Source: Protostelium mycophagum (Eukaryota; Evosea; Variosea; Protosteliida; Protosteliaceae). Taken from it: a stretch of 22,659 nt of DNA. The position numbers and the translations under genes are program-made. The stretch is from positions 1-22,659 of the forward strand of contig MZNV01000748.1 in assembly GCA_002081555.1 (NCBI GenBank), written 5' to 3'. Below, piece after piece: positions 10,564-20,803 of the stretch; positions within the stretch are counted from its first letter, which is position 1, and every line of letters starts with the position of its first letter. The notes under the pieces are model-generated. The model was not told the DNA's origin. It searched no databases and worked only from the letters and a program-made list of their open reading frames with translations.

Positions 10564-12580
10564 TTATTCATTCTTTTTCCAACAGCTGACTCTCTCAATC
10601 AACATGGGCCAATCTATAGAGGACGGTCCTGTCAGACTCGATGATCTGACGACATGATCTTCCCCTTGTGTATAATGGATGAACTGCCAATGCGTCATCT
10701 CGTCGAGCCAATAAACGTATCTCTTCAGCTTCACATCTCCTTTTTTGGTGTAGAAATACCGCTTGTTGAGATCTGGCAGGTTTGGAGCCTGAGAACGGTC
10801 AGATGTGATGTTGATTGCAGCAACATCACCTTCCTGACAGAGCTGGAGCATTTCCAAAAGTGTCCGTCTGCATTACTTGAGGGTAAAAACTGCCCCTTGA
10901 AAGGGTAAGCAAAGGTGCCGCTCAGGCTTTCATCTTCTGGAACCATCAAACGAATTTAAACCCTTTCATTACCTTTGAGGCGGTGAATATTTGTGCTGCA
11001 CATGCTATTAATAACAATATTAATATCACTCGAAGACTTCTTGCTCTCTGCGTTGTCCAAGAATAAGATGCAAGTTCGGATGAAGTTGTGCCACATTGGC
11101 ATGGTCCAAATCAGCTCATCAGTTTCACCGTCTGTCGTCATATCCCGAGAATTTCTCTTCCTCTTTCCGGACCCTTCAAGATCCGGTGAACTCGGTTTCA
11201 AGGCTGTAGACCATCATTTGAATCGATGATCAATAAGCTAGAACGAACCTGGTGCGACGTTGACAGCTTGGGTCAAAAATGAAGCGACGAATGTCAGCAG
11301 TTCCTCTTGTGGTAAATCACAAAAAGATGGCATCTTGTGGCATCTGATGGCAACGATGATAAACACATTGGGAAGCATCTAAAAAATCAGTTACCAAAGA
11401 CAGGAGGACTACCTGTTGGTTTTGTTCTTTTGTCAAGAAGAAGAAGGATTCCCCGTGCATTTCTATCCACCCCATTTCAGAGCGTTTTTCGAACACCTGC
11501 GTTTGCAGTTGTGTGATGACTGCTCTCGAGATGAAGAGCTCTTCCCCCACTAAAAACATCAGAGTTTGGTTAAAGAAATAAAGAATTCACCTCCCACATC
11601 AACAGCATCCTGTTCAACACAATCATTTAAATATTCCCACAGGTTGTCATTTGCGTACAGCATCTGAAAGCTGAAGGGGTCCATCTTCATTCGGTGAGCT
11701 CGACTTTACATGATCGAATTTACCTGCACAATGGAATGAAGTAACTTGATGGTGTCCTTTTTCCGTTTAGTTCTTTTCAGTCTGACAACTACGTATGTGT
11801 TGCCCCCAACAACCCTCCTCTTAATTCTGACACTTGATCACCCAAAAAAGTGGATGTTTCCTCACTTGACACGGCTTGATTGCGAAGTTAGCTCTGCGCA
11901 AAAAGTTGTGTCCTCTCCTCTGGCTCTCTTCACATGTGCCCTGATTTCGGAGAACACCTTTTTCCATCAGAATGAAAACTACAATGGAATCACCTCAGTG
12001 CTCAGGAAGTCTGTTTCTAGCAAGTCGAACACCCTCTCATTGTGGCAGTCCAACTCTTCATCCGTCGGAGCGCATATAAAGAGGATGGTTGCAGTCGAAG
12101 ACGAGAGCAAATATTGCTTCCAATCCTTCGTATACTCTGTCTCCTCTTGCTGATGATGTCGATCCGGTTCCATTCTCGATCTTGTGTAGATGAAGCGTCT
12201 ATCTAAATCGGAAAATTGCCAGGAGCGTAACGTTACGCATTCGCAGTGATCAAATTCTTCCGCATGGTTCGAAATATGCGACTTCAAGATGATCAAGGCT
12301 CTGCGAGAAACCCATTCCCGGTGCAACAGGACTGGTGCAATATTAAAAAAAATAATTGAATAATACTTGTGTGTTTTTCTCTCTGAAGGTCTTCTCTTGT
12401 TGAAGAGTCACACTTCTGTCGGTGATTGTGCAATTTTTTGCTGTGAGATACGGGGCAATGCAGTGATCCATTTTTTTCTGACTTGATGGTTTGTCATGTA
12501 TATGAAGGAGACCTCGTTGTCAACCGATTTTCAAACATTGAAGTGAGAGATTGGCGATCACATGAGTTGTGATCGGACAT
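10564..12580 (-). CDS. Unrecognised multi-exon protein
   Basis: The 3' nine exons chain in phase: end of the exon at 11994, then 11957-11866, 11826-11724, 11684-11591, 11549-11413, 11378-11249, 11203-10973, 10936-10891 and 10867-10564, ending in TAA at 10566-10564. Conspicuous stretches are ILKSHISNHAEEFDHCECV, TATILFICAPTDEELDCHNE, FQMLYANDNLWEYLND, a basic SGKRKRNSRDM segment that could be a nuclear signal, and KRYFYTKKGDVKLKRYVYW. I recognise no family. The 5' end is unresolved: ATG at 12580 (MSDHNSCDRQSLTS) is a candidate start, but exons between 12512 and 12326 do not join unambiguously. Fusion with the upstream transcription-factor gene, 57 bp away on the same strand, cannot be excluded. 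The second-last intron (10890-10868) is only 23 nt. No GTTGTAGA octamer occurs here, unlike in APC1. Confidence 0.7.
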
Positions 12581-12636
12581 TTTCGGAGAAGAAAAGAGGT
12601 GGTGCGCAAAAACAAAAGAGTTTACACCTTGATCCT

Positions 12637-14105
12637 TTATGGGGTCCACATACTTTCTGTCGAAGTGAAATGCATGCAGAAGAATTCTGGGAGTCCAAAT
12701 AGATCTCTTTTCACGTTTAATTGAGCTAGCCCAGAGCAAAACTCCACAGTCTCTGTGTTGAATCTGTTCATTTGTCAGTATACAAATTCTGATTACTAAA
12801 GAAACAAATTGTGTGTTGTTTTCGGAGTTAAAGTTTAGCAAAGACTTCATGCACTCGAGGTACGTCGCCTTCCATTCTCATAAGCAAATAAGAGTGAATC
12901 CTGAACACTCACTTCTTTAACCTGAAATGTTTCGTGATTGTGTTGAGGCCGCCGTCCCAACATATTTTAGGCCAATATTGGTGCCACCACAACATCGTGT
13001 CAGCGTCCATCAGTTGAAATATTGCCAAGTCTTCCATTTTGGTGGGGACAGTCGCTGACCACCCCGTCAACTGTCAACCATCAATTCTGTGCACATGTTG
13101 CCGTTGGCAACCACGTTAATTCACCGTGAGTCGCGATAAGAAAATTTTCTTTGTTGAAAAAATTTCGGTTAGAAAAAACTCACCCTGGTGAATGCCGCAT
13201 TGTAGGACAAAATGATTCCTGACCTCGTCCACATAAGAGTTGGAATGTCTATCTTTGATGAGGCAATACACAGCTCCGTTATTTTCTGTTTGAACTGCAT
13301 CTTTATGGTGCTCCTCTGCTCTGGGGAGATGAATGCTTTGATGGAGATGATACGCTCTTCAAATTTATTCCAAACCTCTGTGTCCTCCACATACTCTGTA
13401 TTTCTGGTTTTATTGTCAGCGATTCAAACATTTTGCCGTGTTCTTTGACATGTTTCTGGCATAAATAATGGTGGCTTGAAATGATGAATGGGACACTCAC
13501 AATTGAAGGCAGAGCGTCTTTAGATCTTTCCTCCAGCTCTCTTCTCTTAAAAATAGAGAAGGTGGATCTCCTCCTAACTGTTGGTATAATACTTCGAAGG
13601 GGTCTGTGTTGGTGGCAGCTATTGGAGAGCTGCCAGGATGATCTCCTACGAGTGATCCGTTCTCGACTGAAATGGAATTGACATTCTCTGATGACGACGT
13701 GTTTAAAGTCTTCGAAAGGACTGTCCAGTCTTCGGCTGAAGGAATCAGTCATTTAATAAATGCACCATAACCCCACGCACGAGGGATATTTGGATGATAG
13801 AAGCTGTGGCTAATCATCTCCATCGTCTAAGATAGTGAGAATGAAATTTCAACCTTTGTCGAGGAAGTGTCGTTTCTCTACCTCTTCGAATGATGAGGAG
13901 TTCTCGACATATTTATGTCCTCTTTTTCTCGGCACGAATGTTGCAGGATCTACTTCCTCACATTGGATACCTCGTGCTTGGCATCTGAAACAAGGGCGAT
14001 CTGAAACATCATCAGTTACCTGATGTACTTCCAGTCTTCACTTTTTTCACAAGATACGTGTCCTTTTCTGCATGCTAGGCATGCGACGGGTGTCCTTCTT
14101 TGCAT
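12637..14105 (-). CDS. Zn2Cys6-PAS transcription factor
   Basis: A probable sequence-specific nuclear regulator. Seven exons (14105-14042, 14000-13882, 13826-13772, 13735-13501, 13403-13184, 13070-12913, 12763-12637) total 978 nt in phase, 325 aa. The N-terminus MQRRTPVACLACRKGHVSCE then NRPCFRCQARGIQC gives C9-x2-C12-x6-C19-x5-C25-x2-C28-x6-C35. That is a complete fungal-type binuclear zinc cluster, followed by the basic PRKRGHK. A PAS domain follows at about 205-315: PTLMWTRSGIILSYNAAFTR, LTGWS across an intron, LMDADTMLWWHQYWPKIC, then LNVKRDLFGLP. This arrangement resembles fungal ERT1/AcuK/RDS2-type regulators of gluconeogenic carbon use, but target genes here are unknown. The stop is TAA at 12639-12637. 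A strong donor (AAAGTATGT) just before it could extend the protein into downstream exons. Confidence 0.85.
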
Positions 14106-14433
14106 TTGTTGTTGACGAACTTTGTGTGCCAGTTGGTTGTCAGAAATTTTTTTTCACCGAAGATTTTTGGTTGTTTCGAGGTCTGAGATGTAATTTCTCG
14201 GTCTTCTGAGAAATGTATGTCAGATGGTGGAAAAAAGGAAATACAATATAACACCTTTCCACAAAGCAAGACTACGGCAAATGAACACCCTGAAGCGCAA
14301 TGCCCAACCACCATAAATACTGAAATCACGTCCTCTATAAATCTTAATCATGAACCTAATAGCAATTTTGCATATATGATATGAGAGAGCCCCTTGCATT
14401 TCTCCTCCATATGATATTTGGTTTGTTTGGGTG
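14106..14433. promoter_or_regulatory. Upstream region of the Zn2Cys6-PAS gene
   Basis: This segment lies 5' of the minus-strand ATG at 14105. A minus-strand frame spans 14329-14075 but overlaps the start in another frame and has no domain content. I see no clear core promoter motif and no convincing gene. Confidence 0.3.
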
Positions 14434-14565
14434 ATGGCAGACCTCGAATCTACACCTTTTGATTTGGAGACTTATCGGAATTTAGCAAGATTGGGTTTGA
14501 CATTCCCGCGGGCTACCATCATCAGATATCCCTCAAACCCAATCTTCCTAAATTCCGATAAGTAA
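14434..14565 (+). CDS. Possible 43-aa small ORF over a hairpin
   Basis: An ATG at 14434 opens a 43-codon frame starting MADLESTPFDLETYRNLARL and ending with TAA at 14563-14565. Its 3' two-thirds coincide with the inverted repeat at 14470-14563, so the apparent coding quality could be accidental. No ribosomal or splice context supports it, and it is antisense to both neighbouring genes. It lies between the erlin stop and the transcription-factor start. It could equally be a relic of an inserted fragment. Confidence 0.2.
   Translation: MADLESTPFDLETYRNLARLGLTFPRATIIRYPSNPIFLNSDK
14470..14563. repeat. 31-bp near-perfect inverted repeat (hairpin)
   Basis: The left arm 14470-14500 begins ACTTATCGGAATTTAG. 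The right arm 14533-14563 ends CTAAATTCCGATAAGT. They are reverse complements over 31 bases with a single internal mismatch, separated by a 32-base loop containing CCCGCGGG. The 94-nt fold would be a long stable stem in RNA of either strand. It sits between erlin's 3' end and the transcription-factor gene's 5' end. Possible roles are a pre-miRNA-like hairpin, a transcriptional boundary, or a foldback insertion. Confidence 0.9.
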
Positions 14566-14575
14566 TCATTCCATA

Positions 14576-14684
14576 TCTACAACGAGACATCCCAATTTTG
14601 ACCTTTTTGACATCCACAGTGGGCAGACAAGAGATTATTCACAGCCCAATCCAACACGCACATCCAAAGACATAAAGAGGATGT
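14576..14684. other. Spacer downstream of erlin
   Basis: This short spacer begins with an inverted copy of the octamer (TCTACAAC, 14576-14583). No gene is seen. The erlin poly(A) signal overlaps its stop codon at 14689-14684, so this is the expected 3' processing region on the minus strand. Confidence 0.4.
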
Positions 14685-16552
14685 TTATTTAGACTTGGGC
14701 TTTACGTCGGCGGCCTTGAAGCTCATGTTCTCCAGGAATTCCAAGTACATGGCCTGGATGGAAGGACCGAAGTATATCTTTGTGTTGTTTGTCACTGCCG
14801 TCATAGCCTGAAGTTGTATATACTCGGCTGTGTGGAGTAACTGTAAAATATTAATTAATATATTATATTATATATTATATATTTTATATTTTATTATTAA
14901 TATATTATACAATAAATTAATTTGAATAATTATTTTCTCTTGTTTTTTTTGAAAATCTACAAAAATAATATCTGAATAAATAATTCAATTTTAGTGGAAG
15001 ATTTTTGACGGTTTATGGAGAAATCAATAAAAGTGACCTTGTTTGACTCTGCAGCCTTCATTGCGGTGTAGAACTGTGCGTCAGCCCGTGCCTTCTCGTT
15101 GGCGAGGAAAGCATCATCCTCCAGCTTTTTTATTTTGATCTGGCTTTCTTTCTCCATGATGCTCTGCTCCATTTTTATTTTAGACACCGCGGCCTGTTTT
15201 TCGGCCTCTATACATAATGAATTTTTTCATTAAATAATTATTTTTTGTGGCTCGGTAATGTCCAGAATGTTGGAATGAAATTTCGAGCCGATTATGAAAT
15301 GATGAAGGAATATGTGGCAGGTTGTAGATGAAGGGTCATTGTAGATGAATGATGTTACCTATTGTAGCCTTTATTTTCTCTGTCTGTGCCTCTGTCGATT
15401 GTTAGTCATTTCAACTTGAATTTCAACTTGAAAATAAATACCCTTCTCCACAGTCTTCTGAGCTGAAAATGTCAATCAACTTTTCGAAATTCGAATGGTA
15501 GAGTCTACAACACGACAATATTTGTAAAATTTAAAAATTCTACTTACTTTGTGCAGCCACAAGGAGTTTAGTCTTCTCTGCTTCCATCTGCTCGTAATTT
15601 CTCAGAATACTCTCCCTATTCATTGTAAGCGAAATTTCATCGAAATTTCATGGAAAACTTACGGAATTCTTGGCTTGGTAATACGTATAGCTATGCTGTC
15701 ATCATATCATTTATTTTCCTCAAAATTCACTATAATCCCATGAAATTCCACGAAAAATTCACTCACATCTCGATACCTGGGGCCCAATTGTCACAAGATT
15801 CCTGGAGAGCGGCTTGTAATCTGTCGTCGACGGTGTGGAATAAATCGATATAAACCTCTTGTAGTGTATGTTTTGAGCAGAATTGGTTGATTTCGTGACT
15901 GAAATATTCAGTTGAGACTTCTCGGCCCTTGGATGTGCAGGTCATGATCAGAGACTTACTGTATCTTGTCAAAGATCATGACCTTGTCATAATGGACGGT
16001 GTAGTTCTTGATGGTGTGGTACACTTTGTCTTCTCTCAGACGGTTGACGACCTCCACTGCTTCTATTTTTAGCATGACTCCACCGCTGGTTCCACACTGG
16101 GATGATCAAAACCGAGTATTGATGATCTCTGTTCCTCCAATTGTACCGAGGACGATGAGATGATTCGTCTGTCGGAGGAAAGATATACTCACTGGAATAT
16201 TAGTGACCTTGTCTGTCTGCAGAGTGGTCTGTACGTTCTCGAAACGATCAATAAGAGGCATCTTCAAGTGCCATCCTTTGCATATCAGCGCAGTACATTT
16301 GGGCACCAAATTCACTCACCAGGAGGATTGATCCTGGTAGTCAGAGCACCTCCTCTGAAATAAACACCCACATGTCTGAAAAAAGTTAGTGTGATGCTTT
16401 ATTTTAATAAAGCAATCATATCACCCTTCGTCCACAGAATGAATGGAGTCCATGGCTAAGAGGAGACCAACTCCCATGATGACGACGATACCGAGCTGAA
16501 ATATTTGGGACTCGATAAATACGAGCTATTAGTGACTTACCAGCGAAGACAT
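14685..16552 (-). CDS. ERLIN: Erlin (ER lipid-raft SPFH protein)
   Basis: Erlins form large ring-like SPFH assemblies in the ER membrane, bind cholesterol-rich domains and, in animals, recruit RNF170 to degrade IP3 receptors and regulate SREBP. Twelve exons (16552-16541, 16495-16425, 16375-16320, 16275-16193, 16096-15960, 15898-15767, 15695-15663, 15615-15548, 15462-15442, 15391-15359, 15207-15038, 14840-14685) sum to 972 nt, 323 aa; human ERLIN2 is 339. Residues 5-19 ([14 protein letters not shown]) are the N-terminal membrane segment. The SPFH core has [41 protein letters not shown] and [27 protein letters not shown] and a charged coiled coil (MEAEKTKLL to [13 protein letters not shown]) follow, then [13 protein letters not shown] near the end. 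The first exon is 12 nt and the ninth 21 nt. Identity is secure; partners here are unknown. Confidence 0.95.
14843..14935. repeat. TA-rich low-complexity tract in the last erlin intron
   Basis: Almost pure A+T with repeated TATTATATATTATATAT-like units inside the intron 15037-14841. It is simple sequence, probably slippage-prone. I see no origin or centromere signature beyond base composition. Confidence 0.85.
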
Positions 16553-16650
16553 GATCAAATTTTAATAATGGTGAACCGATGCGAACTTTAAACGTTTCTC
16601 CGAATTGAAAATTTCAACTTGAAATCATTTTTCAGGGAGAAGATCTTTCA
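16553..16650. promoter_or_regulatory. 98-bp divergent promoter region
   Basis: This segment separates the erlin ATG (minus, 16552) from the candidate ATG of the FANCB-like gene (plus, 16651), so both promoters and 5' leaders must lie here or overlap the genes. It contains TTCAACTTGAA-type sequence, also present twice in tandem near 15410-15432 in an erlin intron. TTTTTCAG about 15 bases before the plus-strand ATG could be a 3' splice site; the frame GEDLSM upstream of that ATG is open, so an upstream coding exon is possible. Confidence 0.5.
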
Positions 16651-19600
16651 ATGGACGATGACAATGACATCTGCATAGGATCATCTGATGAGGATGTGCC
16701 TTCCTTCCAACCTCCACCTCATGAACCATTAGTTCTCGATTCTCAGACTGATCTCCTAGGTCTATTTATCCTTATCTCTTTGCTTGTTGACTTCTCTAAC
16801 TGTGAACAGATGATCCAACTCAGATGGATCAGGAATTATTGGATGTCACAGGGGTTGATCCTGAAGATGATGATGACGAAGGAAATGATGAAGGAAATAT
16901 CCCACAGATAGAGAAATGGTTCTCGATAGGCGAGGTGATTTCCACTTATTAGAGGTCCGATCTCTGAATTCATGGTGTTTTTTTCAGTTATTATTCTACG
17001 CTCGTGCTGCGAATCAGGGGATAAAGATAGACACATTTGAGCTGAAGAAACAGAATGACCATCTGGCATGGAAGTTGTTATCTTCTTTTGGGACGAGTGA
17101 GTCATTAATTGGATCAAGTCCCTGAATCATCCTTTCATGTCTTTCAAGTGAAACCGGTCTGTCTGGTTTTTCCAACATTGAAAACTGTCAGGTGGCGAAA
17201 ATCACGAATTATTAGCCATAAACAGCGTTGTAGATCATTCCGTTGGATTGTATCTTTCCAAGAATTTTCCAACACATTTATGAATTTTCCTTGACTTTTC
17301 ACGGAAAATTGACGTATGTCTTGTACAGAGAGCTATTTTTGGAAGTGGACGAAGACAACACGCATATGTACACATTGGCATACGTAGATTTCGCGGAGAT
17401 TTCGGATGATCTGAGGCAAGGAACTATACGGGGAAATAATTATTTATGTGACGTCATCAAATTCAAGCTGGAATCAACACGTTTTGAAGGTAGATTTTTC
17501 ACAAGTTTTTATTTCTAAAAATCATAATTTATTTCTCAAATAATTTTTCACGCCAAAATTATTTAAAGACAGAAATTGCAAAATAATTCGACGGAAATTT
17601 CTCGGAAGATTCATTGTTTTGAAGGTGTACATATGACAGACGGTCCAAATCTCCTCTTTCATAATTCTGTCGACAAACAGTTTACTGTGGCTTCTTATAT
17701 GGGTGGTGAATTTCGTCCGATTTTCTGTGAATTTGACTCGGATGTTTCATACGAATGTGAAGATATCGTGGCCATCTACAACCTGCCTTCACCTGATGGG
17801 TTTCAAAAATTTGTAACGGTTGGCGGGGAAGAAGGGGTGAGGTATTTAATTTTTTTCACAGTCTTAGGGTCTTGTTAACAATATAGAGTGAGGATATTTA
17901 TATGCTCTCCCTCTGTACATCCAAAGAAAAATCGTGGAAAATTCAGGAGGTGAGTCACACCATCGTGACGTCATGATATCTCATGTGCATCAGGCTGATC
18001 CCAAGTCGACAAAAATGAGTTTCATGACAACGAGACTGCTGTCACCTCAAGAGGTGAGAGAAATTCTTCGGTAAGAGGAAAAGGTTGAGTTATTTTTAGA
18101 TCATGAAAAATCTACGAAAAATACCTGCAAAGGGGTCGACCGTTTTCATACGTCCAGAGAATTTCCGTGAGTTTCCTCAGATTTTTCAAGAGGATGACCG
18201 TTGTAGAATGGCACAAGAGATACGCTCGGATACCGGATGGAAATTTCAACGAATTTTCATGTATGACCATCTACAACCCACCTGGAGATTTTGAATCGAA
18301 AAATGTCAAAAGGTATTATTTCGAACATTATATTCTTTAAGATTTAAATCTAAATAAATACATTTTAATTGTGGTTGTGACTCATTGTAGATCAGTAATA
18401 GTGGCTTCTTCGAATGGAATTTTACAAGAATTTTCATCTGGGGACAGGTTACGTTCCCGCCAAATTGAAGTGGCTGCCTACCATATGTGCGCAAAAGTTT
18501 CAAAAGTTCATTACATCAGGAATAATTGTAGATAGGATGTACGTAAATGGAAATCTCGTGGTCTCAGGAAGCAGCGTTGTAGATGATGGAAGTATAAATA
18601 ATATCCTATTTTTAGAGAATGACAATTGGCAAGTCGTAAAGAGTGAGTTTAATTTTTCAATAGTTACTCAAAAATAATTACAAGCTCTGCGCGTCATTAT
18701 AAAAGGATCTTTGTTGTACAATTGATTATGGTTGGAGTGCGGCTAATCGAGCCATAAACGTGGTACTTGAAAACCGCACAACGTTTATTTCCCGTGATAT
18801 AAAATGATTTCGACAGAATGGCAGAATAAAAGTACCGTTTCCGGGCATTTTCTCTCAGGTATTGCAGTCATCTGATCGATCTAATCTGTCATTTCAATCA
18901 AAATTGAATGGAGGACAGCAGAGATGGAGCATCTGTTACTACTTCCACCGGTAGACGATGACGATGTGGAGACATGCTTGGAACATTACGTGATAGATGA
19001 CGGCCACAACGGTCAGTGCGGTAAAAAGGCAAAGAAACAAGAGCGTGAGATTTTGTACTAAAAATTAAATTTTTTAAATTTAATTAAATTCAATAGAAAA
19101 AAAATTTAATTAAATTTAGAAAAAAATTAAATTCATTTAAACTCAGAAAAAATAAACGTTTTTGGAAGACGAATTGTACGACGATAAAAATAATGACTCG
19201 TTGTAGACGAGAGCATCGAGTTGAAAGCGAAGCAGATGGACAATCTTTACGCCATCGCAAACTCTCTGGAAACTCGCGTAGAGCTCATGTTACGCGAAGT
19301 TGATCAAGTCAGGGCCAAGGTTAGATATTTTTAAAATCATATTTTATTATTTTATATAAATTAATTATTTGAAGGTGAGAGAAAAGGAGAAACTTCTCGT
19401 ATCAGTTCTTGGAAATTTCTCTGGAAATTATCGGAATATTTTGGCGCCACTGAACCCCATCATCGGAAAGCCATCTAAAAATCTCATCGAAATTTCGGAA
19501 ACTCCGAGATTATCCGTAATCACTCTGAAATATTCCGTACAACCACAACAATGTCGTCTCGTTGTAGACGTACGTAACGACAGCGAGTGAGTGTAACAAT

Positions 19601-20803
19601 TTCATATGTAGTCACAACCACCTTTATCAAGCATTAAGAGGCTAATAATCATATTTTATTTTAAATTTTATGATAAATATTATTAATATATTCGAGGAAT
19701 GACATGTCCGACCTCAGAATGCTTTGCTTTTGTGCCCAAGTATCATCATTCTGTTGTTGTAGGTCATCGGATCCATCCACAACGACATTTCTGAAGAGAG
19801 GTGGTATCATGAGGTGAAGAATTACTGTCAGTGAATATCTTTGTCTTATCATGCAAAACAAACGGCTTTGATAAATTCTCCATCTACATCGTTGTAGAGA
19901 GGATTAATATGGTATTTTAGATTCTCTTCGAGGGTGGAGTTACGCTCAGACCATTTCACACCAGAAGGAGCCACTGTCATAAGTATCATATTGAGATATC
20001 ATACGATAAGTCAGGTGCGATATCTCAGTTTCATTTGAGATTAACTAAATTCAGGATGAGACATTTTATGTCGGAAACGTGTCCCTATCTGCAGAAGAGG
20101 TTTTAGGATTTATACAGAAAAAAGAAAATCAAAATATTAGTGAGTTCTACAACTCTGTAGATCTCGAAGAATCTGACTGATTTCGTCAGATCTCGTGTCG
20201 ACAGATGTCGTTTTGAGTTGTGAACGACAATGGAGCGTCAACCCCCGAGATGTCATGGCTAATGCATTCCATCTACAACTCGCCAAACCGATAGACAAAG
20301 TGAGTATACAATGCCGTGAAGATTTCAAACAGTGACGCGTGTCAGGTTGTAGAATTACAAAGTGAGCCTCAATCACAAGTCCCCGTGCAAGTGAAAATGT
20401 CGACATTGTCGACAGAATCAGAATGTACGATATCAACGGTGGACCATGCCACGTTAAATCACGTGATGCACATTCTGCTCAAATACCTTCCAGACGGTAA
20501 CTTTTGTGAAATTTGAATATTTTACTTGTTGTAGCCGAACCATCAATGTTGATATATACAGGGATAGTCTTGGAATCCAATTTTGCTTCAGAGGACATGC
20601 TCCACAGCCTCGACCACCTCACCACTAGCATCCTCTCAGAGTCTGAACTCTTCTGCGATATCTACACAGAGATATCGCAACTATTGGACGAAGACGAAGA
20701 CAAGGCACGTGATGTGTGGGATACAAAGTGGCGGAAGCTGGTGGAGAGCCAAGTAGATGTGGATAATTTGTTCGGCAGTTTGTGTCGCTTTTTTCAACAA
20801 TAA
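16651..20803 (+). CDS. FANCB-like Fanconi core-complex protein
   Basis: FANCB, with FANCL and FAAP100, forms the catalytic module that monoubiquitinates FANCD2-FANCI during DNA interstrand crosslink repair in the nucleus. I reconstruct 23 exons totalling 2,448 nt, 815 aa; human FANCB is about 859. An acidic N-terminus (DDDDEGNDEGN) precedes a beta-propeller-like half with KFKLESTRF, DGPNLLFHNSVDKQFTVASY, IVASSNGILQEF and VNGNLVVSGSS. LLLLPPVDDDDVETC is followed by a predicted coiled coil (KQMDNLYAIANSLETRVELM, REVDQVRAK), a second beta-rich part (CRLVVDVRND, TVISIILRYHTISQ, VSLSAEEVLGFI), and a helical end finishing CRFFQQ. The order propeller, PP motif, coiled coil, beta sandwich and helices, and the length, follow FANCB; FAAP100 or a BBS2/BBS7-like protein shares this architecture and remains possible. 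The intron at about 18453-18519 is uncertain. The intron at 19740-19762 is 23 nt. Identity rests on remembered family sequence, not a search. Confidence 0.55.
18643..18918 (+). other. Long intron of the FANCB-like gene
   Basis: This 276-nt intron is much longer than its neighbours. It contains a short inverted pair (AAACGT and ACGTTT, near 18757-18786) and the GAGTGCGG/CCGCAC pair near 18737-18779. A small foldback insertion or an intronic RNA is possible, but nothing is recognised. The acceptor used is GAGGACAG at 18918. An alternative AG at 18858 leads to a stop in phase. Confidence 0.45.

Noticed and set aside
10891-10936. GQFLP-like segment taken as a second PAS domain end
   Set aside because: The reading after KGQ runs through the 23-nt intron; splicing gives a different, phase-consistent sequence, so the resemblance was accidental.
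12760-12850. Minus-strand frame MKSLLNFNSENN as an exon of the Zn2Cys6-PAS gene
   Set aside because: It cannot be joined to the preceding exon in phase; the acceptor at 12764 gives the PAS ending LNVKRDLFGLP instead.
14843-14935. AT-rich tract as a replication origin or centromere
   Set aside because: It is simple sequence inside an erlin intron with no further supporting elements.
18414-18677. Continuous 87-codon plus frame across the FANCB-like region
   Set aside because: Its second half is the chosen frame, but its first half conflicts with the propeller-like IVASSNGILQEF reading and it runs past a strong GTGAGT donor at 18643. An intron near 18453-18519 is preferred, with doubt.
19661-19861. 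Minus-strand 66-codon frame
   Set aside because: Antisense to phase-consistent exons of the FANCB-like gene and lacking any domain features.
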